From assembly GCF_900143055.1 (NCBI RefSeq), contig NZ_FRCW01000014.1:16956-80955 (forward strand): a stretch of DNA of 64,000 bases, read 5' to 3'. The translations under genes were made by a program, and so were the position numbers. The notes below the pieces were generated by a model that was not told the origin of the DNA, searched no databases, and worked only from the letters and a program-made list of their open reading frames with translations. Shown in pieces: positions 10,209 through 18,545 of this stretch. This DNA comes from Fibrobacter sp. UWR3 (lineage in GTDB: Bacteria; Fibrobacterota; Fibrobacteria; Fibrobacterales; Fibrobacteraceae). The first letter of the stretch is position 1, and each line of letters opens with the position of its first letter.

Positions 10209-12719
10209 ATGAAGCATCTTCTTTCTATAGGCTTGATTGTGGTCTTGACGCAGGTGTTTTTTGCCTGCGGGGACGACGATTCCGACTTTATCGCCCGCGG
10301 CGACGATTCTTCCCTGGAAGATGACTCGAGTGATTCCGACGGCGATGAGGATTCTAGCGAATCCAAAAGCGGTTCCAGTTCCAGCAGGAAGGGCTCCAGT
10401 TCCAGTTCCGGCGGGTCATCTTCTAGCGCGGGGTCCTCTTCGTCGAGATACACCTACGACGTCTCTAAGATTGAGAAGGGAACGTTTACCGACAAGCGCG
10501 ACGGGCGCGAGTACAGGACCATTACCGTTGATGGAAGTATCTGGATGGCGGAGAACCTGAACTACGCGCCGGCATCTAGCCTCGGTTGCCACCAAGACGA
10601 TGATAAGGACTGCACCAAGTATGGAAGAATCTATACCTGGGGCGAGGTTATCGATTCTACAAAATCCTATTGTGGGTACAACATTGTTTGTGACCAGCCT
10701 CTCCAGGGAATCTGCCCGGATGGATGGAGGATTCCGACGAGGGGGGATTGGGTGGCCCTGCTTAGTAAGTTCTACGGATCGACTCCCTCATTCTACGAGT
10801 ATAAGGGGTTGGCTCCGGCTCTGTTTTCTAAGGATAACGCGTCGAGCTATCAGGGGACCGATGATTACGGGTTTACCGTTGCCATTCCCGAAAAAGGGAC
10901 GAATAAATCGGCTGCGTTAAATTTCTTTACGGCTACACAAACTAGTGGTAGTGAAAATATCAGACCATATTTCATGGTATTTGACTCAAAAAATATCAAT
11001 GACAAGGCGACTACGAATTTTGCGTTTCCTGCTGCATTGCGGTGCATAAAGGGAGACTTGGTTCCCAATCTAAATAATCCTACGACGACATTCGGTGTCC
11101 GTGGCGAGGACCGGAAGGTGTGCAATGGTGCTGAACCAAACAGTTCGCTTTCTACCCGAGCCTGCAACAAGAATGGCGAAAATAAGTGCTCCATATACGA
11201 AGACGGCAGCTTGAAAATCAATGGCAAGTATATGTATCTCGAGGCTAACGGCAAGAAGGCGTGCCCTTTCGAATGGCATATCCCGAGTGTTAGCGAGTGG
11301 AAAGACTTTCTCGCTTATGTCGGTGGCGAGTGCTTTGCCGGGTTTACGCTCAAGGCGCAGAAAGGCTGGGGCGATGACTATGCCTTTGACGCATTTGGTC
11401 TCGGCATCAAGCCCACGGATGGCGATGAGGCCAGGTTCCTGATAGGGGGGAGCAAGAAGGGCGAAATAACGGGAAGCGTCGTATTCGCGAAGGGCTCGAA
11501 TATCGCGACAATCAAGGACGATACCGCGAACGTGTCCGGGCTGCTTTGCATGAAGGGGCGCCTCAAGGACGATACCTTGAGTTACATGAACCCTGAACTC
11601 GAGTACGGGGAATTTACCGACAGCCGCGATAACAGGACGTACAAGACCATAAACATCGGGCATACCAAGTGGATGGCGGAGAACCTGAATTTCGAGACGG
11701 ACAGCAGTGTCTGTTTTGGAGGGTATCACGGAAACACGACATTCTCGTGTGTGCGCTATGGAAAGTTCTATCGGTATGAAGATGCTTTGACAGCCTGCCC
11801 TGCAGGTTGGCGACTCCCCACAAAGGAAGATTTTGACACGTTGGTGTATATAGCGACGCCTTATAAGCGCGCCAGTACCTTGGTTTCCCAGGAAAATGAA
11901 ACCTACAAGGGGAACAACAGTTCGGGATTCTCACTTATAATGATGGGGTATATATGGAACGGCAGGGATGACTTTGGTGATACGGCTACCTACCTGTGGT
12001 CAAGTACGGAGCTTAATGATTCCCTTGTATATACCTTGGTCGCCTATAAAGGAACCTATACGGATACTGCAAATGTTGCTAAAGCGAATGCCATAAGGGA
12101 CACGAAGTTTAACGTCCGCTGCGTGAGCGAAGAAAAAGTGGTGTACGGGTATAAGGGAACATACGGTACGCTTGTCGATGAACGCGATGGCCATGAATAC
12201 AGGACCATAGAAATCAACGGCACAACATGGATGGCAGAGAACCTCAAGTACGAATCGGAAAATAGTACCTGCAAGCGCGATTCCTGCGACATCTACGGGC
12301 TGCACTACTCGTTCCCGTTCACCTCCCTTGTCATAGACCCCCTCTGCCCGGATGGCTGGCATATCTCGACTACTGCGGATTGGGATAGCCTGCTCGCCTT
12401 TGTCCGTGCGAACGATTCGGCGACATACGCCCTTGATTTGAGATACACGTTCAGGTGGCCTTCGTACAACCAGGGTACCGACAAGTACGGTCTAGGCGTT
12501 ATCCCGAACACCTGCTACCAGGATAATTCCGGCTACGATATTGTCAATGTCAGGGACGAGGCCGTGGCGTGCATTGGTGCAGAAGATGTCGAGAACAAGA
12601 AGGGCTACTACTACATCATGTCGTCGAACGGAGTCAATAGCGTGCGCAAGAACGTCTACAAGAGATCCATTGATAGCGACCGCTACCGCTTCGGAATCCG
12701 TTGCGTCAAGGACAAGTAA
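10209..12719 (+). CDS. Lipoprotein with four tandem FISUMP-type modules
   Basis: The 836-residue product has a lipobox ending FFACG, an acidic stretch nearly identical to that of the upstream gene, and a serine linker (about residues 50-78). Four modules of about 180 residues follow. Modules 1, 3 and 4 have the full set: T-D-x-RDGxxY, I/TWMAENL, C-P-x-GW-x-I/LPT and a closing RCV/I. Module 2 (about residues 285-450) lacks the RDGxxY-WMAENL opening and keeps only CPFEWHIPSVSEW and LLCMKG, so it looks degenerate. The start is preceded by GGAGGGAAC. The near-identical N-terminal halves of this gene and its neighbour point to tandem duplication. Ligand and function are unknown. Confidence 0.85.
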   Translation: MKHLLSIGLIVVLTQVFFACGDDDSDFIARGDDSSLEDDSSDSDGDEDSSESKSGSSSSRKGSSSSSGGSSSSAGSSSSRYTYDVSKIEKGTFTDKRDGREYRTITVDGSIWMAENLNYAPASSLGCHQDDDKDCTKYGRIYTWGEVIDSTKSYCGYNIVCDQPLQGICPDGWRIPTRGDWVALLSKFYGSTPSFYEYKGLAPALFSKDNASSYQGTDDYGFTVAIPEKGTNKSAALNFFTATQTSGSENIRPYFMVFDSKNINDKATTNFAFPAALRCIKGDLVPNLNNPTTTFGVRGEDRKVCNGAEPNSSLSTRACNKNGENKCSIYEDGSLKINGKYMYLEANGKKACPFEWHIPSVSEWKDFLAYVGGECFAGFTLKAQKGWGDDYAFDAFGLGIKPTDGDEARFLIGGSKKGEITGSVVFAKGSNIATIKDDTANVSGLLCMKGRLKDDTLSYMNPELEYGEFTDSRDNRTYKTINIGHTKWMAENLNFETDSSVCFGGYHGNTTFSCVRYGKFYRYEDALTACPAGWRLPTKEDFDTLVYIATPYKRASTLVSQENETYKGNNSSGFSLIMMGYIWNGRDDFGDTATYLWSSTELNDSLVYTLVAYKGTYTDTANVAKANAIRDTKFNVRCVSEEKVVYGYKGTYGTLVDERDGHEYRTIEINGTTWMAENLKYESENSTCKRDSCDIYGLHYSFPFTSLVIDPLCPDGWHISTTADWDSLLAFVRANDSATYALDLRYTFRWPSYNQGTDKYGLGVIPNTCYQDNSGYDIVNVRDEAVACIGAEDVENKKGYYYIMSSNGVNSVRKNVYKRSIDSDRYRFGIRCVKDK

Positions 12720-12732
12720 CTCTTGCAAAAAC

Positions 12733-12738
12733 TATATT
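12733..12738 (+). promoter_or_regulatory. Candidate -10 box, leaderless geometry
   Basis: TATATT with 7 nt to the ATG at 12746. GGACAA, a weak -35 candidate, lies 17 nt upstream of it. Confidence 0.45.
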
Positions 12739-12745
12739 TGTCCGT

Positions 12746-13084
12746 ATGAAATTTGTTTTAGCGTGTCTTTTGTTGTGCGTGTCGCTTCCTTTTGCGCAAC
12801 TCGTGCAAAAGAAGGCTTCCGCGCAGAATGATGCCGTCGATTCGGTCGTCATTCCGGGGGCGACGAAGAACAGACCGTTAGTTTATTCGGACAGTGCGAC
12901 GCTGCGTAACGAACGTGCTGCATCCGATGCGAAAGCCGCGATGGACCTCAATTATTCGAACGATTCCCTCACGGGAACGCTGATTGGTATTGGCGCGGAA
13001 TATGTCGGCCAGATTATGAAGAACACGCTCTCGCCCAATTCCGCCGAAGCGGACGCCGTTGAACTGGAACGCACCAGACGGTAA
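12746..13084 (+). CDS. Small exported protein of unknown function
   Basis: The 112-residue product starts with MKFVLACLLLCVSLPFAQ, a clear signal peptide with cleavage likely after FA or AQ. The mature part is polar, without Cys or recognisable motif, and may be periplasmic. I placed the start at 12746 because the signal peptide begins there and TATATT is 7 nt upstream; the frame is open further upstream with non-ATG starts only. I do not recognise a family. It lies just after the FISUMP pair but probably has its own promoter. Confidence 0.7.
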   Translation: MKFVLACLLLCVSLPFAQLVQKKASAQNDAVDSVVIPGATKNRPLVYSDSATLRNERAASDAKAAMDLNYSNDSLTGTLIGIGAEYVGQIMKNTLSPNSAEADAVELERTRR

Positions 13085-13180
13085 CTAGTTCTGAGTTCGG
13101 AATTCGGAATTACGAATTAGAATAGTCGCGGCGAAGCCGCCTAACTAAGCAACTCTGAACTCTGAAATCCGAAATCCGAA
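13085..13180. repeat. Low-complexity intergenic spacer with hairpin
   Basis: Two similar A/T-rich tracts built from short GAATT/CGAAT and GAA-TCC words flank a GCGGC-GAA-GCCGC hairpin. No ORF is present. It separates convergent genes, and a similar short-word tract lies at about 62942-62995. Function is unknown; a bidirectional transcript end or a degenerate interspersed repeat is possible. Confidence 0.4.
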
Positions 13181-14020
13181 TTATCCCAAATACTTTTCGC
13201 CGCTTTCCACGCTCTGGTAGATGAGCGTGTTGATGGTCATGGGGCCCACGCCGCCCGGAACCGGGGTATACGCGCTCGCCACGTCGTCGAGACCCTTCTC
13301 GATATCGCCCACGCCACCCGGATGGTAGCCGGCGTCGACCACGACCGCACCCTGCTTGATCCATTCCTTCTTGATGAACTCGGGCTTGCCGACCGCACCT
13401 ACCAGGATGTCGGCTTGCTTCACGAATTCGGGGAGGTTCTGCGTCTTGCTGTGGCAGATGGTCACTGTGCAGTCCGCGTTCAGGAGCATCATGGCCATGG
13501 GCTTGCCGAGAATCGCGCTACGGCCCACCACGACGGCGTGCTTGCCCGCGAGCGGGATGTTGTATGCCTTCAACAGGCGCATGATGCCTGCGGGAGTTGC
13601 GCAACCGTAGGCGGGTTCGCCCATCGCCATGCGGCCAAAGCCAAGACAGGTCACGCCATCCACGTCCTTGCGGGCGTCGATGGCCTCGAAGGCGGCGCGC
13701 TCGTCGATGTGGCGCGGAACCGGGTGCTGCAGCAAAATGCCGTGCACGTCTCGGTTGTCGTTCAGTTCCTGAATCTTGTTGAGGAGTTCCTCGGTGGTGG
13801 TGTTCTTCGGGAGCACCACGCGGATGCTTTCCATGCCCACACGGGCGCAGGCGTTGCCCTTCATCTTCACGTAGGTGGCGCTCGCCGGGTCGTCGCCCAC
13901 CAGGATGGTGGCGAGGATGGGGGTCTTGCCCGTCTTTTCCTTGAGTTTCGCCACGCGGGCGCTGAGTTCTTCTTCAGTGGTCTTGGCGAGTGCCTTGCCG
14001 TCGAGGATGAGTGCTGCCAT
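13181..14020 (-). CDS. folD: FolD bifunctional methylenetetrahydrofolate dehydrogenase/cyclohydrolase
   Basis: FolD interconverts 5,10-methylene- and 10-formyl-tetrahydrofolate in the cytoplasm using NADP. The 279-residue product has the usual length. [14 protein letters not shown] carries the catalytic Lys, [11 protein letters not shown] corresponds to the QxPLPxH substrate motif (here with HPVP in place of PLP), and [20 protein letters not shown] is the nucleotide-binding loop. The C-terminal [15 protein letters not shown] is characteristic. The start has CGGAG upstream, so this message is leadered. It stands alone; folE lies 6 kb away on the opposite strand. Confidence 0.96.
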   Translation of the reverse strand: MAALILDGKALAKTTEEELSARVAKLKEKTGKTPILATILVGDDPASATYVKMKGNACARVGMESIRVVLPKNTTTEELLNKIQELNDNRDVHGILLQHPVPRHIDERAAFEAIDARKDVDGVTCLGFGRMAMGEPAYGCATPAGIMRLLKAYNIPLAGKHAVVVGRSAILGKPMAMMLLNADCTVTICHSKTQNLPEFVKQADILVGAVGKPEFIKKEWIKQGAVVVDAGYHPGGVGDIEKGLDDVASAYTPVPGGVGPMTINTLIYQSVESGEKYLG

Positions 14021-14107
14021 AATGTCTCCGGTGCGCGGTATGCGCGAAAATTACGGAGTAAAGATAGAAATAAAAAGAAAACCCTGCGCTGGATGGCAGG
14101 GGTTGCT

Positions 14108-14341
14108 TTACACGACCACGTCGAGAATGGCGGGGATGACCAGGCAGAATATTGCCCACGGGTACGATAGCGCGCCGGGGAGCCAGCCGGTAGATCCGGA
14201 CTTGGGCGCCATGTGCGGAACGGCTTGCGTGGATACCTTGATGGAGTCATCAAGTGCGACCTTGATGTTTTCGACAGAGGAGTCGAATAGGCTCTTATTT
14301 TCGGCGGCTTTCGCCACTATATTCATAAAGTTGCTATTCAT
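14108..14341 (-). CDS. Small protein with C-terminal membrane segment, unknown function
   Basis: The 77-residue product starts MNSNFMNIVAKAAENKSLFD. It has a charged amphipathic N-terminal half and a proline-containing hydrophobic C-terminal stretch (ALSYPWAIFCLVIPAILDVVV), as in a tail-anchored or inserted small membrane protein. AGAGAG lies 6 nt before the chosen ATG; a second ATG at 14359 is possible. The same frame is open much further upstream, but that part is antisense to the FKBP gene and not coding-like. I do not recognise a family. Confidence 0.5.
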   Translation of the reverse strand: MNSNFMNIVAKAAENKSLFDSSVENIKVALDDSIKVSTQAVPHMAPKSGSTGWLPGALSYPWAIFCLVIPAILDVVV

Positions 14342-14608
14342 GTTATTCTCTCTTTCCATCCCTCGTGTATAAAAATAGAAACGTTTTACATGGAATGCAA
14401 GTATTCTTGTAACTCTGCGTTTACAAATTGTCCATGATGTGAAACGCCTCACAAATCGGGTAAAAAATGCCCGAAATGGTGCGAAAAAGCGGGTTTTGTC
14501 CAAATTTGCATCTGGAAATGCCCGTTTTTGCCCGAAAAAAGTTGGTCTACTGGAACGAAAATTCCTAATTTTTTGTGTGTTGAACATCACACCACGGAAA
14601 GGAACGCC

Positions 14609-15592
14609 ATGAATCTGACCCGCTTTACCCTCCTTGCTGCCTCCTGCGCCGCCCTGCTTGCCTGTGGCGGGAACAAGAATGCCGCCCCCGCGACGGACCC
14701 GACTCCGGCCCCCGCTCCCGCGGCTGCACCCGCCCCTGCTCCCGAAGTGAAGGTTTCTCTCGACAGCACGGTCGACCGCTACAGTTACGCGCTGGGCATG
14801 GATCTCGGCAAGGCGATTGCGAACATAAACGTTCCTCTCAAGCTCGACGTGATTATCGCCGCCATCAAGGACGAGGTGGACACGACCCGCAAGGTTCTCA
14901 TGGATGATACTACGGCGGAAAAGGCGCTCCAGGGCCTGCTCTTGCAGATGCAGCAGAAGAAGGAAGCCGATGCGAAGGCTGCCGCACAGAAGTCGCTCGA
15001 GGAGCAGGCGCAGTTCCTCGCGAAGAACGTGCTGGATTCCACGGTGAAGGTTACCACGAAGGGCGTGCAGTACAAGGTTATCAAGGAAGGCACGGGCATT
15101 ACCCCCAAGGTGAGCGACAAGGTGCAGGTCCACTACATTGGCGCCCTCCTGGACGGTACGGAATTTGACAACAGCGTTAAACGTGGCGAACCGCTCGAGT
15201 TCCCGGTGAATGCCGTGATCGAGGGCTGGCAGGACCTGCTCCAGGTGATGAAGGAAGGCATGAAGGTGAAGGCCTGGATTCCGAGCGCGCTTGCTTATGG
15301 CGAGGCGGGCGTCCCGCCGATGATTCCCGCGAATGCGCTCCTCGTGTTCGAGGTGGAACTCCTGAAGGTGTACGCGGAAACCCCGGCTGTCGATGGTTCG
15401 GTGGGCTCGCCAACCGATGCCGCCGTTGCTCCGGCCGATACTGCCGCCGCTAAGGCTGCTGACCCCGCTGCTGCACCTGCCGAGGCAAAGGATTCCAAGA
15501 AGGCCGAACCCGCCAATGCTTCGACAAGCGCGCCGACCGATGCCAAGAAACCTGCCGCGAAGGGTGCAAAGAAGCCCGCCGCGAAGAAGTAA
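14609..15592 (+). CDS. FKBP-type peptidyl-prolyl isomerase, lipoprotein
   Basis: The 327-residue product begins with a lipoprotein signal peptide (LLAASCAALLACGG) and an Ala/Pro linker. An FkpA/Mip-like N-terminal helical dimerisation region (about residues 48-145, with YSYALGMDLGKAI) precedes an FKBP domain (about 150-255) with VQVHYIGALLDGTEFDNS, VIEGWQDLL and IPSALAYGEAG. A Lys/Ala/Pro-rich tail of about 70 residues follows, unusual for the family and probably disordered or wall-associating. It should catalyse prolyl isomerisation during folding of exported proteins. The start is chosen at the signal peptide with GGAAAGGAA upstream; the frame is open earlier. Confidence 0.92.
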   Translation: MNLTRFTLLAASCAALLACGGNKNAAPATDPTPAPAPAAAPAPAPEVKVSLDSTVDRYSYALGMDLGKAIANINVPLKLDVIIAAIKDEVDTTRKVLMDDTTAEKALQGLLLQMQQKKEADAKAAAQKSLEEQAQFLAKNVLDSTVKVTTKGVQYKVIKEGTGITPKVSDKVQVHYIGALLDGTEFDNSVKRGEPLEFPVNAVIEGWQDLLQVMKEGMKVKAWIPSALAYGEAGVPPMIPANALLVFEVELLKVYAETPAVDGSVGSPTDAAVAPADTAAAKAADPAAAPAEAKDSKKAEPANASTSAPTDAKKPAAKGAKKPAAKK

Positions 15593-15630
15593 CGCGAAAT
15601 TGCGGGCCTGAAAAGGCAAAAATTTGTGGA

Positions 15631-15659
15631 CGCGGCCCTTGACGGGGTCGCGTTTTTTT
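15631..15659 (+). terminator. Intrinsic terminator or attenuator between FKBP gene and argA
   Basis: CGCGGCCC pairs with GGGTCGCG (one G-U) to form an 8-bp stem, followed by seven T. The ATG of the next gene begins at the very next base, so the T tract abuts the start codon. Confidence 0.75.
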
Positions 15660-17030
15660 ATGTTTATGTACATGAATAACACTGCGTCCGATTTCTATTC
15701 CCAGCACTTCGAAGTTGCCGGATTCATCCGGGAAGTGTTCGGCTATATGGACCGGTTCAAGGGCCAGCTGTTCGTGTTGAAGATAGACGACGGCCTGATG
15801 GACCATCCGCTGTTCCCCGTGCTCATGCGGGATATCGCCCTGCTGCACAAGGCGGGTATCCGCATCATTATCGTGCCGGGTACGCGAAACAGTATCGACG
15901 CACAGTTGAAGGCCTGGGAACTTGAAAGCAAGTTCGAGGGTGGCGTCCGGCTTACGAGCGAGGAGGCCCTGCCCCTCATTGAACAGGCTAGCCTCGGGGT
16001 TGCCCAGCGCATCATGAGCCACCTCACGGCGAGCGGCCTGAGCGGTATCCAGGGCAACTGGGTGCTGGCCCGGAGCCTTGGCGTGATTGGCGGCGTGGAC
16101 TACATGCGCACCGGAAAGATCGAGCGGATTCAGCGCGATATTCTGGAGCAGCTGCTTGACGAGAATTTCGTGCCTATCATTCCGCCTATCGGCTGGAACA
16201 AGATCGGGCATGCCTACAATATCAGTTCTACGGAACTCGCGACCGAAATCTGCAAGTACATGCAGGTGGGCAAGCTCTTCTTTATCGGTAACGAGAACGG
16301 CATCAAGCTCAAGGGGCTCGTGACCGGCAAGAACACGAAGTACTTGGAGCCGACGGACTCGGGCGTGATTTCGGCACTGGACGTGGACCAGGCGAAGGAA
16401 CTCCTGGAACTCAATTCCGACGTGCTCGATTTTGCGCAGATGGACTACCTGATGAACGCCATCCGGGCGTGCGAGGCGGGCGCGAACCGCGTGCATTTGC
16501 TGAGCGGTGAATTCCAGGGCAGCGTGCTGCAGGAAGTCTTCAGCGCGCGGGGTGACGGTACCATGGTGTACGCGAACCAGTACTCGAGTATCCGGCCCGC
16601 GAACATCGAGGACATCCCCGATATCCTGCGCATCATGCAGGACTACATCGCGAAGGGCTACCTGGTGCCGCGTACGCAGGAAAGCATTTCCGAGAAGCTC
16701 AAGGATTACGTGGTGTACAGCATCGACAACAGCATTCACGGTTGCGGCGCCTTGCACGAGTTCGAAGACGGGATGGCCGAAGTTGCGGGCATCGCGGTTG
16801 GCGCGAACTACCGCAAGTCGGGCATTGGCGATGCCATCGTGCGGCACCTGATTTCTGTCGGGCGCATGAAAGGCTACAGTAAGCTGTTCTTGCTGACCAC
16901 GCAGGCGCTTGACTGGTTCTACCACTTCGGATTCGAGGATGGTACGGTCGAGGATTTGCCCAAGAGCAAGCGCGACCACTACAACCAGAAGCGCAACTCG
17001 CGTATCCTGATCCTCCCGCTGGATAAGTGA
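15660..17030 (+). CDS. argA: Amino-acid N-acetyltransferase (N-acetylglutamate synthase), ArgA type
   Basis: First step of arginine synthesis: acetyl-CoA plus glutamate gives N-acetylglutamate. The 456-residue product has an amino-acid-kinase fold in the first 290 residues (GQLFVLKIDDGLMDHPL; IIIVPGTRNSID; GANRVHLLSGEFQGSVLQEV) and a GNAT domain in the last 140 (IRPANIEDIPDILRIMQDYI; AEVAGIAVGANYRKSGIGDA), the ArgA layout and length. ATGs occur at 15660, 15666 and 15672 and the choice is uncertain. The first directly follows the T tract of a terminator-like hairpin and none has a good ribosome binding site, so initiation may be unusual. The kinase fold may serve arginine feedback. Confidence 0.9.
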   Translation: MFMYMNNTASDFYSQHFEVAGFIREVFGYMDRFKGQLFVLKIDDGLMDHPLFPVLMRDIALLHKAGIRIIIVPGTRNSIDAQLKAWELESKFEGGVRLTSEEALPLIEQASLGVAQRIMSHLTASGLSGIQGNWVLARSLGVIGGVDYMRTGKIERIQRDILEQLLDENFVPIIPPIGWNKIGHAYNISSTELATEICKYMQVGKLFFIGNENGIKLKGLVTGKNTKYLEPTDSGVISALDVDQAKELLELNSDVLDFAQMDYLMNAIRACEAGANRVHLLSGEFQGSVLQEVFSARGDGTMVYANQYSSIRPANIEDIPDILRIMQDYIAKGYLVPRTQESISEKLKDYVVYSIDNSIHGCGALHEFEDGMAEVAGIAVGANYRKSGIGDAIVRHLISVGRMKGYSKLFLLTTQALDWFYHFGFEDGTVEDLPKSKRDHYNQKRNSRILILPLDK

Positions 17031-17037
17031 CACGCAA

Positions 17038-17145
17038 GTGTCATCCTGAGCGGAGTGCGAAGCACGAAGTCGAAGGATCTATTTTTCATTCGTCATCCCC
17101 GCGATCCCTAATTCGTCATCCCCGCGAAGGCGGGGATCTCCAAGG
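17038..17145. repeat. REP-like interspersed palindromic repeats
   Basis: Three pieces of the widespread 'TCATCC' family: TCATCCTGAGCGGAGTGCGA followed by a tail ending AAGGATCT, then two CGTCATCCCCGCG units. The second of these forms a CCCCGC-GAAG-GCGGGG hairpin. No ORF is present. It may act as transcript end for argA. Confidence 0.55.
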
Positions 17146-17153
17146 AAAAGAAT

Positions 17154-17744
17154 ATGAACACACTCGAAGCAATTCGCACGCGTCGCAGTACCCGCAAGTT
17201 CAAGGCACAGCCTGTGGAACTCGAGAAGTTGAAGCAGATTGTCGAGGCGGGTCAGTTTGGCCCTACCGGCGGCAACGCTCAGACGAATCACTTCTTCGTG
17301 ATTTCGGATGCTTCGGTGATTGCGAAACTCAAGGAACTTGTGCAGTCCGCGTTCGCGAAGATGGAACTCCGCGAAGACCTGTACAAGAGCCTCAAGAATT
17401 CCATCACGCTCGCCCGTAAAGGCAACTACTCGTTCTGCTATACGGCGCCCGTGCTGATTGTGGTCGCAAACAGGAAGGAATACGGCAACAACATGGCCGA
17501 CGTGGCATGCGCGGTGGAGAACATGATGCTTGCGGCGAACGAACTCGACCTCGGCAGTTGCTACATCAACCAGCTCAAGTGGCTGAACGAAGACCCGACG
17601 CTCCTCGAATACCTGCGCGGACTTGGCTTGCGTGAAGATGAACGCGTGTACGCCTCCGTTGCCATCGGCTATGCCGATACGGAGAGTGGCCTCCCGAACC
17701 GGAACGTCTCCGAACGCACCGGCAACGAAGTCGTGTTCGTGTAA
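17154..17744 (+). CDS. Nitroreductase family flavoprotein
   Basis: The 196-residue product is of usual size for FMN-dependent nitroreductases. The N-terminal IRTRRSTRKFKAQPVE (FMN phosphate-binding Arg/Ser) and FGPTGGNAQTNHFFVI are typical, as is the central AVENMMLAANELDLGSCYI and C-terminal AIGYADTE. The physiological substrate is unknown; reduction of nitro compounds, quinones or flavins is possible. GGAAAAG precedes the ATG. It sits alone between the REP-like element and a convergent gene. Confidence 0.88.
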   Translation: MNTLEAIRTRRSTRKFKAQPVELEKLKQIVEAGQFGPTGGNAQTNHFFVISDASVIAKLKELVQSAFAKMELREDLYKSLKNSITLARKGNYSFCYTAPVLIVVANRKEYGNNMADVACAVENMMLAANELDLGSCYINQLKWLNEDPTLLEYLRGLGLREDERVYASVAIGYADTESGLPNRNVSERTGNEVVFV

Positions 17745-17755
17745 TTTTTGCTGGG

Positions 17756-18403
17756 TTATTTCCCGAGCATCTCTTTAATTTTCTTCTTGACTTCTGTCAA
17801 GTCGCTGCTCGTGAGTACCGGGATAAGCGAGTTTATTTCTTCGATGGGTTTGTCCCACCAGCGCCATTCGAGCATCAGGTTTGTGAGTTCTTCGTCGAAA
17901 CGCTTGCGTATAAATTGCGCCGGGTTTCCTGCGACAATCGTGTAGGGCTCCACATTGCTGCCAACGACGCTGCTTGCGCCGATAATCGCACCGTCGCCGA
18001 TATGTACTCCGGGGAGTATCGTTACGTTCTGGCCAATCCACACGTCGTTCCCGATAATCGTGTCGCCTTTTAGCGGCATGTCCGCAGGTGCGGGTGCCTT
18101 CATGTCCCAGCCTGTGAGCGTGTAGAACGGGAAAGTCGAGACCGCGTTCATCTGGTGGTTTGCCCCGTTCATCACGAACTCCACTCCCGCAGCAATCTGG
18201 CAGAACTTGCCGATAATCAGCTTGTCGTTGTTCCACGGGTATAGGTGAGTCACGTGGCTTTCGAACTCGCTGTCGGCAATGTAGGTGAAGTCGCCCACGA
18301 CTATGTTCGGGTTCTTGAGCGTTGGCTTCACGTAGATTTCCTTGTCGTAGCCCGCAATCGGGTGTACTGCCGTCGGGTCGGGAATGTTATTTGGTGTTGT
18401 CAT
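17756..18403 (-). CDS. Hexapeptide-repeat O-acetyltransferase (CatB/Vat-like xenobiotic acetyltransferase)
   Basis: The 215-residue product has left-handed beta-helix hexapeptide repeats, best seen in VWIGQNVTILPGVHIGDGAI, and the family segment VMNGANHQMNAVSTFPF with the catalytic-type His. The length and C-terminal helix region (FDEELTNLMLEWRWWDKPIE) fit the chloramphenicol/streptogramin acetyltransferase group. Such chromosomal copies are common and need not confer resistance. The ATG at 18403 was chosen because the alignment-like region starts there and TATTTT lies 6 nt upstream with no ribosome binding site; the frame is open further upstream. Confidence 0.85.
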   Translation of the reverse strand: MTTPNNIPDPTAVHPIAGYDKEIYVKPTLKNPNIVVGDFTYIADSEFESHVTHLYPWNNDKLIIGKFCQIAAGVEFVMNGANHQMNAVSTFPFYTLTGWDMKAPAPADMPLKGDTIIGNDVWIGQNVTILPGVHIGDGAIIGASSVVGSNVEPYTIVAGNPAQFIRKRFDEELTNLMLEWRWWDKPIEEINSLIPVLTSSDLTEVKKKIKEMLGK

Positions 18404-18545
18404 GATTCCAAAATACATTATTTGTGTACAAGATTGACATCTTGTCAACGGAAAAAATGCCGGATGGTCGCCCGCGGACCATAAATCCATATATATTTCA
18501 GGTGTTGTTTGAAGTGAAGGCGTCTTTACGCCTTAAAGGGATGTT

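Noticed and set aside
14360..15682. Long minus-strand open frame antisense to the FKBP gene
   Set aside because: GC-rich shadow of the real plus-strand gene; only its last 77 codons (to 14108) look coding.
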